DNA from: an uncultured Arenicella sp.
GTDB lineage: Bacteria > Pseudomonadota > Gammaproteobacteria > Arenicellales > Arenicellaceae
Assembly (NCBI GenBank): GCA_947499305.1
Contig: CANMNN010000019.1
Coordinates: forward strand, 21,471 to 85,470
Direction of reading: 5' to 3'
DNA length: 64,000 bases
Positions 1 through 17,717 of this stretch are shown here, one piece after another. The position numbers and the translations under genes were made by a program. Below the pieces are notes generated by a model. It saw only the letters and a list, made by a program, of their open reading frames with translations. It was not told the origin of the DNA and searched no databases. Positions within the stretch are counted from its first letter, which is position 1. Each line of letters opens with the position of its first letter.

Positions 1-1327
1 AATCAGCGAATACCAAGAAGGTACCGCCGTAGGTTTTAAATCCACCATGTAAAGCAATGCCATTAGAGACCGCAGCCATAGCGAATTCTCGCACGCCAAA
101 ATACAGGTAGTTGCCTGAAGCATCATCGGCACTGATGCCTTTTGACCCGCCCCAGATTGTGTAATTTGAACCCGCTAGATCAGCCGAACCGCCAATTAGC
201 TCTGGCAATAGAGGGCCTAATTGGTTCAAGGAATTCAAACTTGCTTTACGGGTTGCCAATGTCTGCGCAGCATCATCCGCTGCGGCAACTAATTTGGCTG
301 TTTCCTCAGACCAGTCTGCGGGAAGCTCACCATTCATACGACGCAGAAACTCAGATGCTTGTTCTGGATTGGCCGTTTGATAGGCATCAAAAGTGGCTTG
401 CCACGCTTGTTCTGCGGCTGCGCCTTTATCGCTGCCATCCCATGCTTGCTTGATGCTAGCAGGCACTTCAAACGGTGCTGCGTCCCAACCAAGATTCTCA
501 CGCACTAACGCGATTTCATCGGCACCGAGCGGCGCGCCGTGACAGTTTTCAGTACCTTGCTTATTTGGCGAACCTTTACCAATGACAGTCTTACAACAGA
601 TTAGCGTCGGCTTTCCTGTCTCTGCCTTTGCCTTAGCGACAGCTGCTTGAAGTGATTCTGCATCGTGGCCGTCTACATCGGCGATAACGTCCCAACCATA
701 GGCTTGGAAACGTGCGGGGGTATCATCGGTAAACCAACCTTCAACCTCACCGTCGATAGAAATCCCATTATCGTCCCAAAACGCGATGAGTTTACCCAAG
801 CCGAGCGTTCCTGCCAAAGAGCAGGCTTCATGGGAAATACCTTCCATCATGCAGCCATCGCCCATGAAAACGTAAGTATTGTGGTCAACAATGGTGTGAT
901 CCGAGGTATTGAACTGTGCCGCTAACGTCTTTTCAGCAATCGCCATACCGACGCCATTCGCAATACCTTGACCAAGGGGGCCGGTGGTAGTCTCAACGCC
1001 AGGTGTGTATCCATATTCAGGATGGCCAGGTGTTTTTGAGTGAAGCTGGCGAAAGTTCTTCAAATCGTCAGCACTTACGTCATAACCTGAAAGATGCAAT
1101 AGAGAGTAAATCAACATTGAACCGTGGCCGTTTGACAAGACAAAACGATCACGATTATGCCAGTTTGGATTCTTTGGATTGTGGCTCAAAAAGTCGTTCC
1201 AAAGCACTTCGGCAATATCGGCCATTCCCATTGGTGCACCAGGGTGGCCCGAGTTAGCTTGTTGAACGGCATCGGCGCTTAGTACGCGAATTGCGTTAGC
1301 GAGTTGTTGGCGATTTGTCGAAGACAT
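1..1327 (-). CDS. tkt: Transketolase, 3' end outside the window
   Basis: Thiamine-diphosphate enzyme of the non-oxidative pentose phosphate pathway that moves two-carbon ketol units between sugar phosphates in the cytoplasm. About 442 N-terminal codons are present and the C-terminal third lies outside the window. The start is the ATG at 1327, with AAGGAG about nine bases upstream. Visible family motifs are [10 protein letters not shown] near residue 26, [34 protein letters not shown], and the ThDP-binding GDGCMMEG, followed by the start of the pyrimidine-binding domain ([11 protein letters not shown]). Length and motif order match the ordinary bacterial enzyme. It lies downstream of the chp cluster on the same strand, across a gap of about 320 bases, so it probably has its own promoter. 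Identification is very secure. Confidence 0.97.
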   Translation of the reverse strand, partial: MSSTNRQQLANAIRVLSADAVQQANSGHPGAPMGMADIAEVLWNDFLSHNPKNPNWHNRDRFVLSNGHGSMLIYSLLHLSGYDVSADDLKNFRQLHSKTPGHPEYGYTPGVETTTGPLGQGIANGVGMAIAEKTLAAQFNTSDHTIVDHNTYVFMGDGCMMEGISHEACSLAGTLGLGKLIAFWDDNGISIDGEVEGWFTDDTPARFQAYGWDVIADVDGHDAESLQAAVAKAKAETGKPTLICCKTVIGKGSPNKQGTENCHGAPLGADEIALVRENLGWDAAPFEVPASIKQAWDGSDKGAAAEQAWQATFDAYQTANPEQASEFLRRMNGELPADWSEETAKLVAAADDAAQTLATRKASLNSLNQLGPLLPELIGGSADLAGSNYTIWGGSKGISADDASGNYLYFGVREFAMAAVSNGIALHGGFKTYGGTFLVFAD

Positions 1328-1648
1328 GAAGGAAGCTCCTTGAGCATTGAAATATAAATTGGAGAGCGCGCAACACCAATAAGCCAGTGTCGGCGACTGC
1401 CCCTAGAACAGGGCGTAATATACCAAATTTGATTCTGCCTGCCTCGAATGACGGCGAAATTATTCGACTTTTTAGAGTTAAGCCTACCCACCTCAAAGCC
1501 AGATAGCTTGCAAAGCGTAAATTAAACTCTAAAAATATGGGCGATACGCCAATCCCTTGGCATACGTAGCTTGGAACCTAGGTACATAGACTCAGGAAAA
1601 GTTGCATAGACTCAGGGGAAATCCTCGGCTATGCACCCACACACTATC
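1328..1648. other. Intergenic region between tkt and chpC
   Basis: No convincing gene is seen; the short minus-strand frames near 1279-1496 overlap the tkt start and resemble nothing. A 12-base direct repeat, CATAGACTCAGG, occurs at 1585-1596 and 1605-1616, twenty bases apart. The stretch probably holds the tkt promoter and the end of the chp transcript, but no clear hairpin with a T-run was recognised. Confidence 0.5.
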
Positions 1649-2110
1649 TTAGAAGTATGAGAAAGCCACACCAAGTGCAACCAACTTCGGAATAATAAAC
1701 TCTGTTTCACCGATTTTAACCGTGGCCTCTACATAGCGTTTGTCCATTTTCTCGGGCAATTCGACAAATTCTAAGTTTGGCTCAACGGTAATGCGCTTGA
1801 CTTCGCCGTGGCAAAACAAACCAGAATAGGTTTTTCGTGCTGCATTAGGTATCGGATTAAGAACCACCAACAAAGCATCTTTGGCATCATCCGGTTTATC
1901 TTTAAGCTTTGCATCATGCAGGCCAGCATACGATAACACCGGTAAACGTTGGTTTCGCCAGTTTACATGGCCCTTCATCCAACTCGCCGGCGCGCTGCTT
2001 AGTTGTTCAATGACAGGTTTAGCAACTACCTCAGATACCGATTCGACTGGCAGCAATAGTGGCAGTCCAACCGACGGCAAAATATAACAATCTAATGATT
2101 CCGTACTCAT
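1649..2110 (-). CDS. chpC: CheW-like coupling protein of the Chp cluster (ChpC-like)
   Basis: A 153-residue single-domain CheW-fold protein, predicted to couple or modulate receptor-kinase arrays of the type IV pilus chemosensory system. The N-terminus (CYILPSVGLPLLLPVESVSEV) and the following WMKGHVNWRNQRLPVLSY match the CheW pattern of a beta strand, the buried 'GxxxWRxxxxPV' segment and a second subdomain. It is the last gene of a minus-strand series with chpA starting its stop 40 bases upstream. In Pseudomonas the gene after chpA/chpB is chpC, a CheW-like gene, so the symbol rests on context. It could also be called a second PilI paralogue. CheW fold is fairly certain; the exact orthology is less so. 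Confidence 0.8.
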   Translation of the reverse strand: MSTESLDCYILPSVGLPLLLPVESVSEVVAKPVIEQLSSAPASWMKGHVNWRNQRLPVLSYAGLHDAKLKDKPDDAKDALLVVLNPIPNAARKTYSGLFCHGEVKRITVEPNLEFVELPEKMDKRYVEATVKIGETEFIIPKLVALGVAFSYF

Positions 2111-2150
2111 AATTTAGGCTTTGCTCTGTTCTTATTTTCTCTGTGATTCA

Positions 2151-9815
<7,665 letters not shown>

Positions 9816-9938
9816 ATCCGGTCTCGGTGCTCGTTCGTTTTAGAGTCTTATAGTCTTTCGATCTAGTCATTCGCTAAGCTCATAAGATGTTGCTCACAAA
9901 CATAGCTCACGCACGATTTCAGATTTACTAACTGCGGC

Positions 9939-12113
9939 CTAACTATTAGGTAGTTTGAATCGCGAGACCGAGGTTTCTAGGTCTTTCGCGAGTTCTAATA
10001 GTTTTGCGATCGAGTTAGCGGACTCTTGGGCTTTACGTGACGTATCAGTTGACGAATCACTTACCAAGGCTACTTTTTCAGATACCTTGATTACCGTTTC
10101 GGCTTGCTCGTTTGAGTCTTTCGAAATACCTTCTACCAGGGCTGATAAACGCTGCGACACACTTTCAATATCCGACAGTGCGTTACCCGCGGAGTCAGCA
10201 ACTTTGGTACCAGAGACCACTTGTTGCGTTGCTTTCTCCATCGATAATACTGCGTCGTTTGTATCGTTTTGAATCGTAGTTACTAGCTCGGCAATTTTCT
10301 TCGTTGCTTCAGTTGAACGTTCCGCTAGGCTTTGTACCTCATCCGATACTACCGCAAAGCCTCGACCAGCTTCACCAGCCATCGACGCCTGAATCGCTGC
10401 GTTCAGCGATAAAATATTTGTTTGCTCAGCAATGTCATCAATCAGCGCAACGATGTCTCCAATACGCTGAGATGATTCACCCAGTCGCTTAATACGTTTT
10501 GACGTATCTTGGATTTGCTCGCGCATATTTTCCATGCCTTCAATAGTGTCACGTACCGCTTGCGCACCCTGCGCCGCAGCGTGCAGTGATTCCGTTGCCA
10601 TTGTTGACGAGCTGTTCGCTTGCTCTGACATCTCTCGCATACCAGTTGACACTTTCTGCATCAGATCCGCAGCCTCGGAAATTTGATCCGCCTGCGAGAT
10701 ATTTGATTGCGATACAGACTGAGCGTTTGATACCGCTTGCTCTGACTCATTCGCCACCTCGATTGACGCCCGGTTAATCTGGGATACCAGGTCGCGCATC
10801 TCAATTACCGCAAAGTTTACCGAGTCAGCAATCGCACCGGTAATTTGGTCGGTTACCTCAGCTTCTACTGTCAAGTCACCATCAGCCAGCGCGCTCATTT
10901 CATCAAGAAGTTTTAAAATTGATTCCTGTTGATCAGCTAGCGTTTCTTCTAAGCCAGCATCATGTTGTACCAGCTCGCGGGTTTGAGCTTGGCTATATCG
11001 CCATAAGCTAAATGCGCCTAACAAGGCAAAAATCAGCGGCAGTATCGTTACTAAGTTAGTTACCAATTTCAAAATACCGCCTTGGTTACTGGCAGCTTGA
11101 ATTTGCTCAGATAATGTTACCCCTTGACTGCGCATTTGGCCTAATGCTGTTCGAGCTTCGCTAACCGCTGAGGCACGATCACCAATTTCCAGTACGCGTG
11201 CTTCTAGGTCTGAATATTGCGCTCGAAGTGGCTCCGCCGAGGTTCCAACAATTTCCGCAGAATTACTTACGATGCGGCTCAAAGTTTCTTGCAAACGTAC
11301 CATCAGGCCGTTTTGCTCACTTGCCAATCGGGCCAAATCACTCTCAGAAGTAAAGTAACTACGATTAGAGCCATTCAAGCGACTCAAAATACCGTTTAGA
11401 TTTGAAGCTTCTGACGTCAAAAATAGATACTTATCTTTCGACGCACCTGATGCCTTATTACGGCCCTCTTTCGCAACTGCCTCTACAAATACAACCGAAT
11501 CACCTACCGCTCGACTCAAACGCCCATTGATTGCTGCGAGCTTATCCTTCACCTCGGTTACTTCTTGTTGATTAGCCAAGAATTGCTCTGAAGCAGCTTT
11601 ATAGTTGGCCCATAGTTGAGCAACTTGCTGATCCTTAGGGCCATTAGAAAAGATAGTATTGGCGAGTTTGGCGCTGAATCCACCAGCATTAGTCAAACGA
11701 TTAATCGATGACTCAGCATCCGCGATGGCGCGATTTACAGGCTCAAAGCGACCGTTTTCAGTCATTGCCTGGGTCGCGGCCAAACTGGACAAATTTACCT
11801 TTGAAATTGCGTCAACACTGTGGTCAGCACGCTGCTTTTGTTCACTCACGGCAGGTCCGAGCAATGACGCGGATAATAATGCGAGTGCAAACGCGGCCAG
11901 GGTCATGAATAGCCAAAGCTTTTCATTGCCACCACCGCTGCTTGAGGCTGCTGTGTCTTCTTGAGCTACGGGTTCGGGCTCGAAGGCCTCGAGGTCGTCC
12001 AAGTCATCTAGGTTAGCGAGATCGGCCTCATCGTAAAGATCCTGTAGATCGTCTGCGCCAACGTCGCCTAGATCAACCACATTATCTTCGAAGTCTTGTT
12101 TCGGGTCACTCAT
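9939..12113 (-). CDS. pilJ: Methyl-accepting chemotaxis protein PilJ
   Basis: Transmembrane receptor of the Pil-Chp system. Of 724 residues, the first 65 or so are strongly acidic (many Asp/Glu) and precede the first membrane helix ([20 protein letters not shown], about 66-88). A helical periplasmic sensor region follows, then a second membrane helix ([19 protein letters not shown], about 355), a HAMP-like region and the long cytoplasmic signalling domain. The conserved hairpin tip is clear: [17 protein letters not shown] then [20 protein letters not shown]. The C-terminus has no CheR/CheB-tethering pentapeptide. It lies between pilI and chpA on the same strand. The acidic N-terminal extension is the main peculiarity; the rest matches the family well. 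Confidence 0.93.
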   Translation of the reverse strand: MSDPKQDFEDNVVDLGDVGADDLQDLYDEADLANLDDLDDLEAFEPEPVAQEDTAASSSGGGNEKLWLFMTLAAFALALLSASLLGPAVSEQKQRADHSVDAISKVNLSSLAATQAMTENGRFEPVNRAIADAESSINRLTNAGGFSAKLANTIFSNGPKDQQVAQLWANYKAASEQFLANQQEVTEVKDKLAAINGRLSRAVGDSVVFVEAVAKEGRNKASGASKDKYLFLTSEASNLNGILSRLNGSNRSYFTSESDLARLASEQNGLMVRLQETLSRIVSNSAEIVGTSAEPLRAQYSDLEARVLEIGDRASAVSEARTALGQMRSQGVTLSEQIQAASNQGGILKLVTNLVTILPLIFALLGAFSLWRYSQAQTRELVQHDAGLEETLADQQESILKLLDEMSALADGDLTVEAEVTDQITGAIADSVNFAVIEMRDLVSQINRASIEVANESEQAVSNAQSVSQSNISQADQISEAADLMQKVSTGMREMSEQANSSSTMATESLHAAAQGAQAVRDTIEGMENMREQIQDTSKRIKRLGESSQRIGDIVALIDDIAEQTNILSLNAAIQASMAGEAGRGFAVVSDEVQSLAERSTEATKKIAELVTTIQNDTNDAVLSMEKATQQVVSGTKVADSAGNALSDIESVSQRLSALVEGISKDSNEQAETVIKVSEKVALVSDSSTDTSRKAQESANSIAKLLELAKDLETSVSRFKLPNS

Positions 12114-12235
12114 TTTTCCACCTATTCCACTTATACTTTAATCAATACCGTTCTCTTAATTTGACGGCCTGTTCTATTTATCTGAATGCGCTACATGCCT
12201 GCCACACATTCGCCAGTAAGCACCAATAACCTTGC

Positions 12236-12778
12236 TTACTGAACCTCTCTGAATTGCTCTGAAGCGAGCAAACTACCTACATTCAAACGAAACCAGTCCT
12301 GCCCATCTGCATGGAAACCAGTATCTACATATGAACTCAGACCATCGAGCAACTCTTGCTTTTGATCTAAGTTTTCAAATTCTTGTGCGCCTTCAAAATA
12401 ACGAAAGCCGATCACTCGATTCACCAATAGTGCGCTCTGCTGTCCAGCATCATTCAGCAGCAGCAGATGCCCTCTAGATGCTTGCGTAGCACGTCCATAG
12501 CCGGCAAACAGACTTAAATCGGTGACCGAATACAATACGCCTTTTGAGTTAATCAAACCACGCATCCAGCTCTTTGTTTGAGGCACTACCATCAGGCTGT
12601 CACAGGTTGACACCTCTTTAACATCTTGCGCATCACAATAAAAATTCACACCGTTAACCACATAAGCGATGTTTTTTACGCCTGCAGACTGGGTTGAGTA
12701 GGTTAAACCCTGCTCGGCCAGCGCAAGCGCCTCACTGCGAATGGTGCGGAGTAATTCGAAAGGTGCGTTTTCTGTCAT
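12236..12778 (-). CDS. pilI: CheW-like adaptor PilI
   Basis: A 180-residue CheW-fold adaptor expected to link PilJ to ChpA. Typical segments are IAYVVNGVNFYCDAQDVKEV, then WMRGLINSKGVLYSVTDLSLF, which is the CheW core with the conserved G-x-hydrophobic-N-x-R/K-G turn. Length is close to Pseudomonas PilI. It sits between pilH and pilJ, the canonical order, with about 60 bases after pilH and about 120 before pilJ. Start ATG at 12778. Confidence 0.9.
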   Translation of the reverse strand: MTENAPFELLRTIRSEALALAEQGLTYSTQSAGVKNIAYVVNGVNFYCDAQDVKEVSTCDSLMVVPQTKSWMRGLINSKGVLYSVTDLSLFAGYGRATQASRGHLLLLNDAGQQSALLVNRVIGFRYFEGAQEFENLDQKQELLDGLSSYVDTGFHADGQDWFRLNVGSLLASEQFREVQ

Positions 12779-12837
12779 TATTCTGTGCTTTCGTTTGAGA
12801 ACGGTTTAAGTCAATGCGCTGACAAGTACTGGACCAG

Positions 12838-13212
12838 TTAGCTAGAGCCGAGCAAAGCACGCAGCTTAGTCAATAAAAGCTTAGGATTTGCAGGCTTAAC
12901 CAAATAATCTGTTGCGCCTTGACGTTCAGCCCAAACGCGGTCTGTCTCTTGTGACTTTGAACTGAGCATCAATACAGGTATATCGGCTGTCTCTAGCTGG
13001 CGCGAGATAGCTCGGGTCGCCTGAAAACCATTCATTTCAGGCATGACCACATCCATCAAGATGCAATCTGGCTTGACCTCTTTAGCGGCTTCAATACCGT
13101 CTTTACCTGACGGCGCGTAGACAACTTTGTAGCCGCCATGGTCAAGAATGTTCTTAACGTATAAAAAATCGGTTTTTGAGTCGTCGACGACTAGTACAGT
13201 TTTAGTAGACAT
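12838..13212 (-). CDS. pilH: Single-domain response regulator PilH
   Basis: A 124-residue CheY-like receiver with no output domain, a phosphorylation target or sink of ChpA acting on pilus retraction. Receiver signatures are complete: the acidic pair in VLVVDDSKTD, the phospho-acceptor Asp in CILMDVVMP, the Ser in MLSSKSQ and the Lys in YLVKPA. The cluster position (pilG, pilH, pilI, pilJ) and length support PilH over other CheY-like proteins. It starts at ATG 13212, about 90 bases after pilG. Confidence 0.93.
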   Translation of the reverse strand: MSTKTVLVVDDSKTDFLYVKNILDHGGYKVVYAPSGKDGIEAAKEVKPDCILMDVVMPEMNGFQATRAISRQLETADIPVLMLSSKSQETDRVWAERQGATDYLVKPANPKLLLTKLRALLGSS

Positions 13213-13298
13213 AGATTTTTATAGGGTCTTAAATTAATTCAAACAATGTTTTTTGGTTCGAAGGTTTCGCAGCCTCAATTTGCAAAATAACAGGATCA

Positions 13299-13706
13299 CT
13301 AGACGTATCGATTAATAGCTTCTAGCAACTCGCTTTTAGTAAATGGCTTATTAATATGCTGCTCTGAGCCGGCCACGCGCCCACGCGCACGATCAAATAA
13401 ACTATCTTTACTCGAAAGCATTATCACTGGCGTGTTACGAAAATAGCTGTTGTTTTTAATTAGCTTACACGTTTGATAGCCATCTAAACGCGGCATCATA
13501 ATATCAACAAAGATAATGTCTGGCCGGGTATCAGTTATTACTGACATCGCCTCAAAGCCATTGGTCGCGGTGAACACCTCATAACCCTCTTTTTTAAGAA
13601 TGGTCTCGGCAGTCATGCGAATTGTTTTACTGTCATCTATCACCATTACGCGACATTCGGACGCAGGCTTGGTGTTAGCAGCAGGTTGAGTAGTATTTTC
13701 CGACAT
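13299..13706 (-). CDS. pilG: Single-domain response regulator PilG
   Basis: A CheY-like receiver that in Pseudomonas promotes pilus extension and cAMP production. Motifs are VMVIDDSKTIR, phospho-acceptor Asp in IIFVDIMMP, MLSSKDS and the Lys in INKPF. The frame stays open upstream to a TTG at 13754, but the ATG at 13706 gives 135 residues, the length I recall for Pseudomonas PilG, and removes a non-conserved 16-residue leader, so I take 13706. It is the first gene of the cluster and faces a 334-base AT-rich gap that should hold the operon promoter. Confidence 0.9.
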   Translation of the reverse strand: MSENTTQPAANTKPASECRVMVIDDSKTIRMTAETILKKEGYEVFTATNGFEAMSVITDTRPDIIFVDIMMPRLDGYQTCKLIKNNSYFRNTPVIMLSSKDSLFDRARGRVAGSEQHINKPFTKSELLEAINRYV

Positions 13707-14040
13707 ATTTATTATTTCTGTGGGGCCTTCTGGGTACAACTTATCAAGAGCCAACTCGACAAATCAGTAAAAATCTAAGCAAGATTGCTAACTTATCGGT
13801 TTAAATTATTGTTATTCATATCGTTTGACCTGTCTAACATACATCATTGATCTTTTTTTGTTAATCGAAAAGTATCATTTATTGGCCAAGTTACCGAAAT
13901 TCTGTTTATTCAACAAATTTGAATACTTTTACTTATAATGACGCACACGCCGCCAAACTCTTGATATTGAAACAACAAACGCCTTTGCGCTGATATGAGA
14001 CCCTAGAATTGAATTTAACGTTAACATTGCATCCAAGCTT
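13707..14040. other. Divergent intergenic region, probable pilG and GIY-YIG promoters
   Basis: AT-rich gap between the minus-strand pilG and plus-strand GIY-YIG gene. It should carry promoters for both directions, but no hexamer pair stands out enough to call. No gene or stable hairpin was seen. Confidence 0.5.
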
Positions 14041-14301
14041 ATGACTTGGAAGGTTTACATACTTCGCTGTGCAGACGATTCGCTCTATACCGGCATTACA
14101 ACCGATATTTGCCGACGTTTGGACGAACACAATGCAGACAACAAAAAGGGAGCGCGCTATACCCGTGTGAGGCGCCCAGTAAAGCTAGTCTATCAAGAGG
14201 AATGTCAAAATAGAGCTGAAGCGAGCTCTAGAGAGTACCAGCTAAAAAAGCTTCCTCGTAACGAGAAATTAAAACTTGTGTCAATTAACACCACCTCATG
14301 A
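14041..14301 (+). CDS. GIY-YIG nuclease-fold protein (YhbQ/UPF0213-like)
   Basis: A small 86-residue single GIY-YIG domain. WKVYILRCADDSLYTGITTDICRR holds the two short strand motifs (VYIL and YTGIT) and the Arg after them; EHN and GARYTRVRRPVKLVY follow the usual pattern, with a Glu in the helix SSREYQLKKL. Family members of this size are probably structure-specific DNA nucleases or repair-linked proteins, but the role is not established. It overlaps the next gene by the four bases ATGA, so it is translationally coupled to rsgA. Confidence 0.88.
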   Translation: MTWKVYILRCADDSLYTGITTDICRRLDEHNADNKKGARYTRVRRPVKLVYQEECQNRAEASSREYQLKKLPRNEKLKLVSINTTS

Positions 14302-15338
14302 GCAAGCGAAAACTAAACCGACGTCAAGAATGGCGTGCTGAAAAAATTCAGCAAGAGCGCCAGGAACGCTCGCAAAAGAAGGAGCGCGATCTCAGTAGGC
14401 AAGCACAATCCGGCGAACTCAGCAGCGAGCAACACGGCCTAATTATTTGCAGATACAGCAAGCACTTTGAAGTTGAAGCACTCGAAGGCGACGATCAAGG
14501 CCAAATCCATCGGTGTGTTTCACGCAATAACTTAGGCACACTTGTAGCCGGAGATAAAGTAGTTTGGCGTGCAGGTGCCGAAAAAACCGGTGTAATAGAA
14601 AGCCGCTTAGAGCGCAACTCGATCCTTGAACGCCCAGATAATTTTGGTAACCTAAAAGCCGTAGCAGCGAACATCAATCAAATGCTGATAGTAATTGCTT
14701 GCGAACCCGAACCCCAACCGAATTTGATTGACCGCTATCTAGTCGCCGCCGAGTTAATGAATATCCGCCCGGTGTTAGTGCTCAACAAAGCAGACTTAAT
14801 AAATCAGGATAATGCCGAGGCCTTGGAGATACTGCTAGATCGATACAATCAGCTTGGGTATCAAACTTGTAAGATTATCAGCTCAAGACATCAAGAGGCT
14901 CAACTTGGGAGCCTGCCCGAGTTAATTGATCAACGAACAAGCATCGTCGTGGGCCAATCAGGCGTAGGAAAATCGTCATTCATAAACACCCTATTGCCAA
15001 GTGCGATGCTCGAAGTGGGCGAGCTATCCCAATCATCAGGTGAAGGCACACATACCACGACTAAGGCCAAACTATTCCATTTACCTTGCGGCGGACAATT
15101 AATCGACTCGCCAGGCATTCGCGATTTTAGCTTGTGGCACATCGACATTGAGCAACTCCAACACGGTTTTGTAGAAATCGCCAAATTGCTAGGAAACTGC
15201 AAATTCAGAAACTGTCAGCACGAGCAAGAACCCGGCTGCGCTGTTTTGGCAGCCGTCGAAAGCGGCGAGATCGGCAAACAGCGCTTTAGTAGCTACGAGC
15301 GCACCAAAGAAGCCATCATCGAGCAACAGAAGCGCTAG
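14298..15338 (+). CDS. rsgA: Ribosome small-subunit GTPase RsgA (YjeQ)
   Basis: A circularly permuted GTPase that helps late 30S maturation. The 346 residues show a basic N-terminal tail (RKLNRRQEWRAEKIQQERQ), an OB-fold region around RCVSRNNLGTLVAGDKVVW, and the permuted G-motif order: G4 LNKAD, then the P-loop GQSGVGKSSFIN, then G3 DSPG. The C-terminal zinc knuckle is visible as CKFRNCQHEQEPGCAV. Length is typical. It is coupled to the upstream GIY-YIG gene by a four-base overlap and converges on the DUF1285 gene with about 24 bases between the stop codons. Confidence 0.97.
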   Translation: MSKRKLNRRQEWRAEKIQQERQERSQKKERDLSRQAQSGELSSEQHGLIICRYSKHFEVEALEGDDQGQIHRCVSRNNLGTLVAGDKVVWRAGAEKTGVIESRLERNSILERPDNFGNLKAVAANINQMLIVIACEPEPQPNLIDRYLVAAELMNIRPVLVLNKADLINQDNAEALEILLDRYNQLGYQTCKIISSRHQEAQLGSLPELIDQRTSIVVGQSGVGKSSFINTLLPSAMLEVGELSQSSGEGTHTTTKAKLFHLPCGGQLIDSPGIRDFSLWHIDIEQLQHGFVEIAKLLGNCKFRNCQHEQEPGCAVLAAVESGEIGKQRFSSYERTKEAIIEQQKR

Positions 15339-15362
15339 TCAATGCGAAAGATCGCCTCCAAT

Positions 15363-15887
15363 TTAGGCACTTAGCCTAAAACGATAATCGCCGCTTTGCA
15401 GCCACAATTCATCGAATTCATCACCAGCGGCATCCATGGCCTCGCTTACCCACTGAAAGTAAACGCTTCGATTTAATCGAGCCCAAAGATCATAGCGCAC
15501 ATTGACATACGGCAACCATTGGCCTTGATATTCACGCAACGTAACAGGATGCTGATCACCAACGATGATTTGCTCATGCGTATTAGTAACCGCGACCCAG
15601 GTGCCATCTATCCTCTCCATTTGATGAATCAAAAACGGCGTATCAACGACTTCTATCGCAAGCTTTTCAGCCGGAGTCACCAGAAAGTATTGACCATCTT
15701 CAAACCACAGAATACTTGCGAACAAGCCCACTAACTTATCGCGTAAAATCGGCTCGCCTTCGTGAAACCAAAAACCGTTACCGTCGATTCTAATGTCGAT
15801 GGTACCAACGTTGCTAGGTTTCCATAAATGCACTGGAGGCTGTTGTTTTGCGCTAATTTGCTCAGCGATTTCGTCAAGTCTTGTCAT
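15363..15887 (-). CDS. DUF1285 family protein
   Basis: A 174-residue protein with the N-terminal pattern I associate with DUF1285 (PPVHLWKPSNVGTIDIRIDGNGFWFHEGEPI, of which the 'DI.I...G.W...G.PI' core is diagnostic), followed by RDKLVGLFASIL, EDGQYFLVTPAEKLAIEVVD and FQWVSEAM. The family is a small soluble protein of unknown biochemical role, common in gammaproteobacteria. There is no signal peptide or membrane helix. It converges on rsgA and is divergent from the HIT gene across about 85 bases. Confidence 0.85.
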   Translation of the reverse strand: MTRLDEIAEQISAKQQPPVHLWKPSNVGTIDIRIDGNGFWFHEGEPILRDKLVGLFASILWFEDGQYFLVTPAEKLAIEVVDTPFLIHQMERIDGTWVAVTNTHEQIIVGDQHPVTLREYQGQWLPYVNVRYDLWARLNRSVYFQWVSEAMDAAGDEFDELWLQSGDYRFRLSA

Positions 15888-15972
15888 GCGAAGCAGTATA
15901 CCGAAAGTAAGCGAGCTTGCCAGTGACGAGCTGGCATGGCAGTCTTAATTCAACCCAACAATCGCTCAAATC

Positions 15973-16401
15973 ATGTACTCACTACACCCGCAACTCGCCG
16001 CTGATACCGAACTCATTGGCCGACTACCTCTAAGTGACGTGTTACTAATGAACAATGCGGAACTGCCTTGGGTAATCTTAGTGCCGCGCATAGAAGGCGC
16101 ACTAGAATGGCACGCTCTTAGAGAAGACCATCGAGCTCAACTACATCACGAGTCAATTCTTATTAGCAAAACATTAATGGAACGGTTTAATGGCGACAAA
16201 TTAAATGTCGGCGCGATCGGAAACATGGTGCCACAACTTCATGTGCACCATGTGGTGAGATACAAAACCGACAGCGTATGGCCAAAACCTGTGTGGGGCA
16301 ATATTGTCGACCAGCCATATTCAGCCGAGGTTTTAGAAAAAATGCTATCGCACTTACGCAAAGTACTAACCAAAATCAGCAAAACGTTCAGAGTTGACTA
16401 A
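15973..16401 (+). CDS. HIT (histidine triad) family protein
   Basis: A 142-residue HIT-fold nucleotide-binding protein, likely a hydrolase or transferase of nucleotide conjugates. LPWVILVPRIEGALEWHAL is the usual N-terminal strand region, and NVGAIGNMVPQLHVHHVVRY carries the active-site segment. The triad reads H-V-H-H-V rather than H-x-H-x-H, a variation I associate with a subgroup typically followed by WP.PVWG, which is present here (WPKPVWG). Substrate is unknown. It stands alone after a divergent start with the DUF1285 gene. Confidence 0.88.
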   Translation: MYSLHPQLAADTELIGRLPLSDVLLMNNAELPWVILVPRIEGALEWHALREDHRAQLHHESILISKTLMERFNGDKLNVGAIGNMVPQLHVHHVVRYKTDSVWPKPVWGNIVDQPYSAEVLEKMLSHLRKVLTKISKTFRVD

Positions 16402-16778
16402 TCGCGCTTATGCTTTGAATAACATGAAAACATTGAGTCACAACTCTAGCGCCAGCGAATAACACAGCCAAGAGCGCTAGCGAATAACTCAACCAGAGCA
16501 CACTCAACATCGCTAACTTTTAATCAACCAAACTGGTTCTGCCGAGCTCCTCACAAGGCATGGAGAGGAGCTACTTCATACCAATGCTTTGTGCACGATA
16601 ACTATTCTGGGAATACATGGCATAAAAACCTAATACGGCAAGCCGGTGCAGGGCTAAGAAACAGTCCGCGCATTATCCGCGGACCTAAACCTAAAAAACA
16701 CGTAGAAACACCTAGCAACAATTTATGCTCGATAACCGCAACGTTTAAGGCTTCACACACAGAAGCTTGATATGAATT
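16402..16778. other. Intergenic region with a 25-bp imperfect tandem repeat and a short hairpin
   Basis: No gene is seen. Two adjacent 25-base units at 16448-16472 and 16473-16497 share most positions (core AGCGAATAAC). A seven-base-pair hairpin, GTCCGCG and CGCGGAC around a seven-base loop, lies at 16664-16684; it has no clear T-run, so it is only a weak terminator candidate for the minus-strand DUF481 gene. Confidence 0.5.
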
Positions 16779-17510
16779 CTAATTGGCAAAGTTGTAAACC
16801 AAGCTCACACTTGAAATAGTATCTGTCTCGTCAAAACCATCCGCTGGATCAGTATTGTGGCGAATTACAATTCCGGCTTTCAGAGCAAATTTTTCGTTCA
16901 TCGACACCAAAATGGCTGCCTCGTTCTCGACATATGTATTATCAGAGCCAATATCGGCCTTAAACGTGTCAATAAATTGGGTATTTGGCGTTAATTGATT
17001 TCGATAATCGGAACGCAATACAAATGTCGCACCACTCAAGTCGTCGCCTTCAAGCTCGCTGCCATCATCGAGCAAAAACAGCTCAGATGTATCACGATAT
17101 CCGACACCAACACCGACCTCCCAGGCCACTGGCTCGCTTTCAATCACCTTATAGCCATAACCCAGCGACGCACCAACTTGCTCAGTAAAACCATCAAAGT
17201 CATCATCTAAGTAAGACAAATTTAAGAAGATATTGCTACGCTCAGACAATTCACGCTTTAACGTGTAATCGGCAGACAAGCTATCGGCAGAATCGATGTT
17301 ATTGTTTGATGCTTTTAATGCAGCTAGGTCAAAGTGATTACTCCAGACCTCGCCTTCGTTCGAAAATTTCAAGCCAATATTGATATTTTCACTGTCTGTA
17401 TTGCCACTCGCCTTAACTAGCCCAGCTTCACCTTGACCCTTCCAGCCTTCCGCAAACGCAGCGTTAGAGATACATAGGCCAACAGCAAGAGTTAATAGTT
17501 TTGATTTCAT
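16779..17510 (-). CDS. DUF481 family outer-membrane beta-barrel protein (YdiY-like)
   Basis: A 243-residue protein with a signal peptide (MKSKLLTLAVGLCISNAAFA) followed by GWKGQGEAGLVKASGNTDSENINIGLKF, the usual opening of DUF481 proteins (salt-induced outer membrane proteins). Alternating strand segments run to the end with an aromatic-rich last strand (VSLVYNFAN). The open frame extends upstream to 17567, but the ATG at 17510 begins the signal peptide and has GAGAAA upstream, so I take it. The function of the family is poorly defined. Transcription is divergent from the response-regulator gene. Confidence 0.85.
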   Translation of the reverse strand: MKSKLLTLAVGLCISNAAFAEGWKGQGEAGLVKASGNTDSENINIGLKFSNEGEVWSNHFDLAALKASNNNIDSADSLSADYTLKRELSERSNIFLNLSYLDDDFDGFTEQVGASLGYGYKVIESEPVAWEVGVGVGYRDTSELFLLDDGSELEGDDLSGATFVLRSDYRNQLTPNTQFIDTFKADIGSDNTYVENEAAILVSMNEKFALKAGIVIRHNTDPADGFDETDTISSVSLVYNFAN

Positions 17511-17700
17511 TTTTTTCTCATTTGGTTCTGAAATTAGGGGCCGATTATTGCAGGGCGAGCGAAGCATTCAAGAGCAAGTAACAGATGTTAACAACAATCA
17601 AATCAGCAGATAGCTAATATGGACACCTATAGGGTCGTATTTATCACTTTGCCTAGAGATTGAGGCAATAAACCAAAAATAGTCGACAATTTCCATTGAT

Positions 17701-17717
17701 TAATGATAATAATGATA
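17701..17717 (+). promoter_or_regulatory. Candidate regulator box upstream of the HTH-response regulator
   Basis: TAATGATAATAATGATA, ending 38 bases before the regulator's ATG. The surrounding 25 bases (17700-17724) match 29472-29496 at 24 of 25 positions, and the reverse complement of 29340-29356 matches the 17-mer at 16 of 17. The three sites precede the three exopolysaccharide-locus transcription units in the same relative orientation. Binding protein is unknown; the regulator itself is the obvious candidate. Confidence 0.6.
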
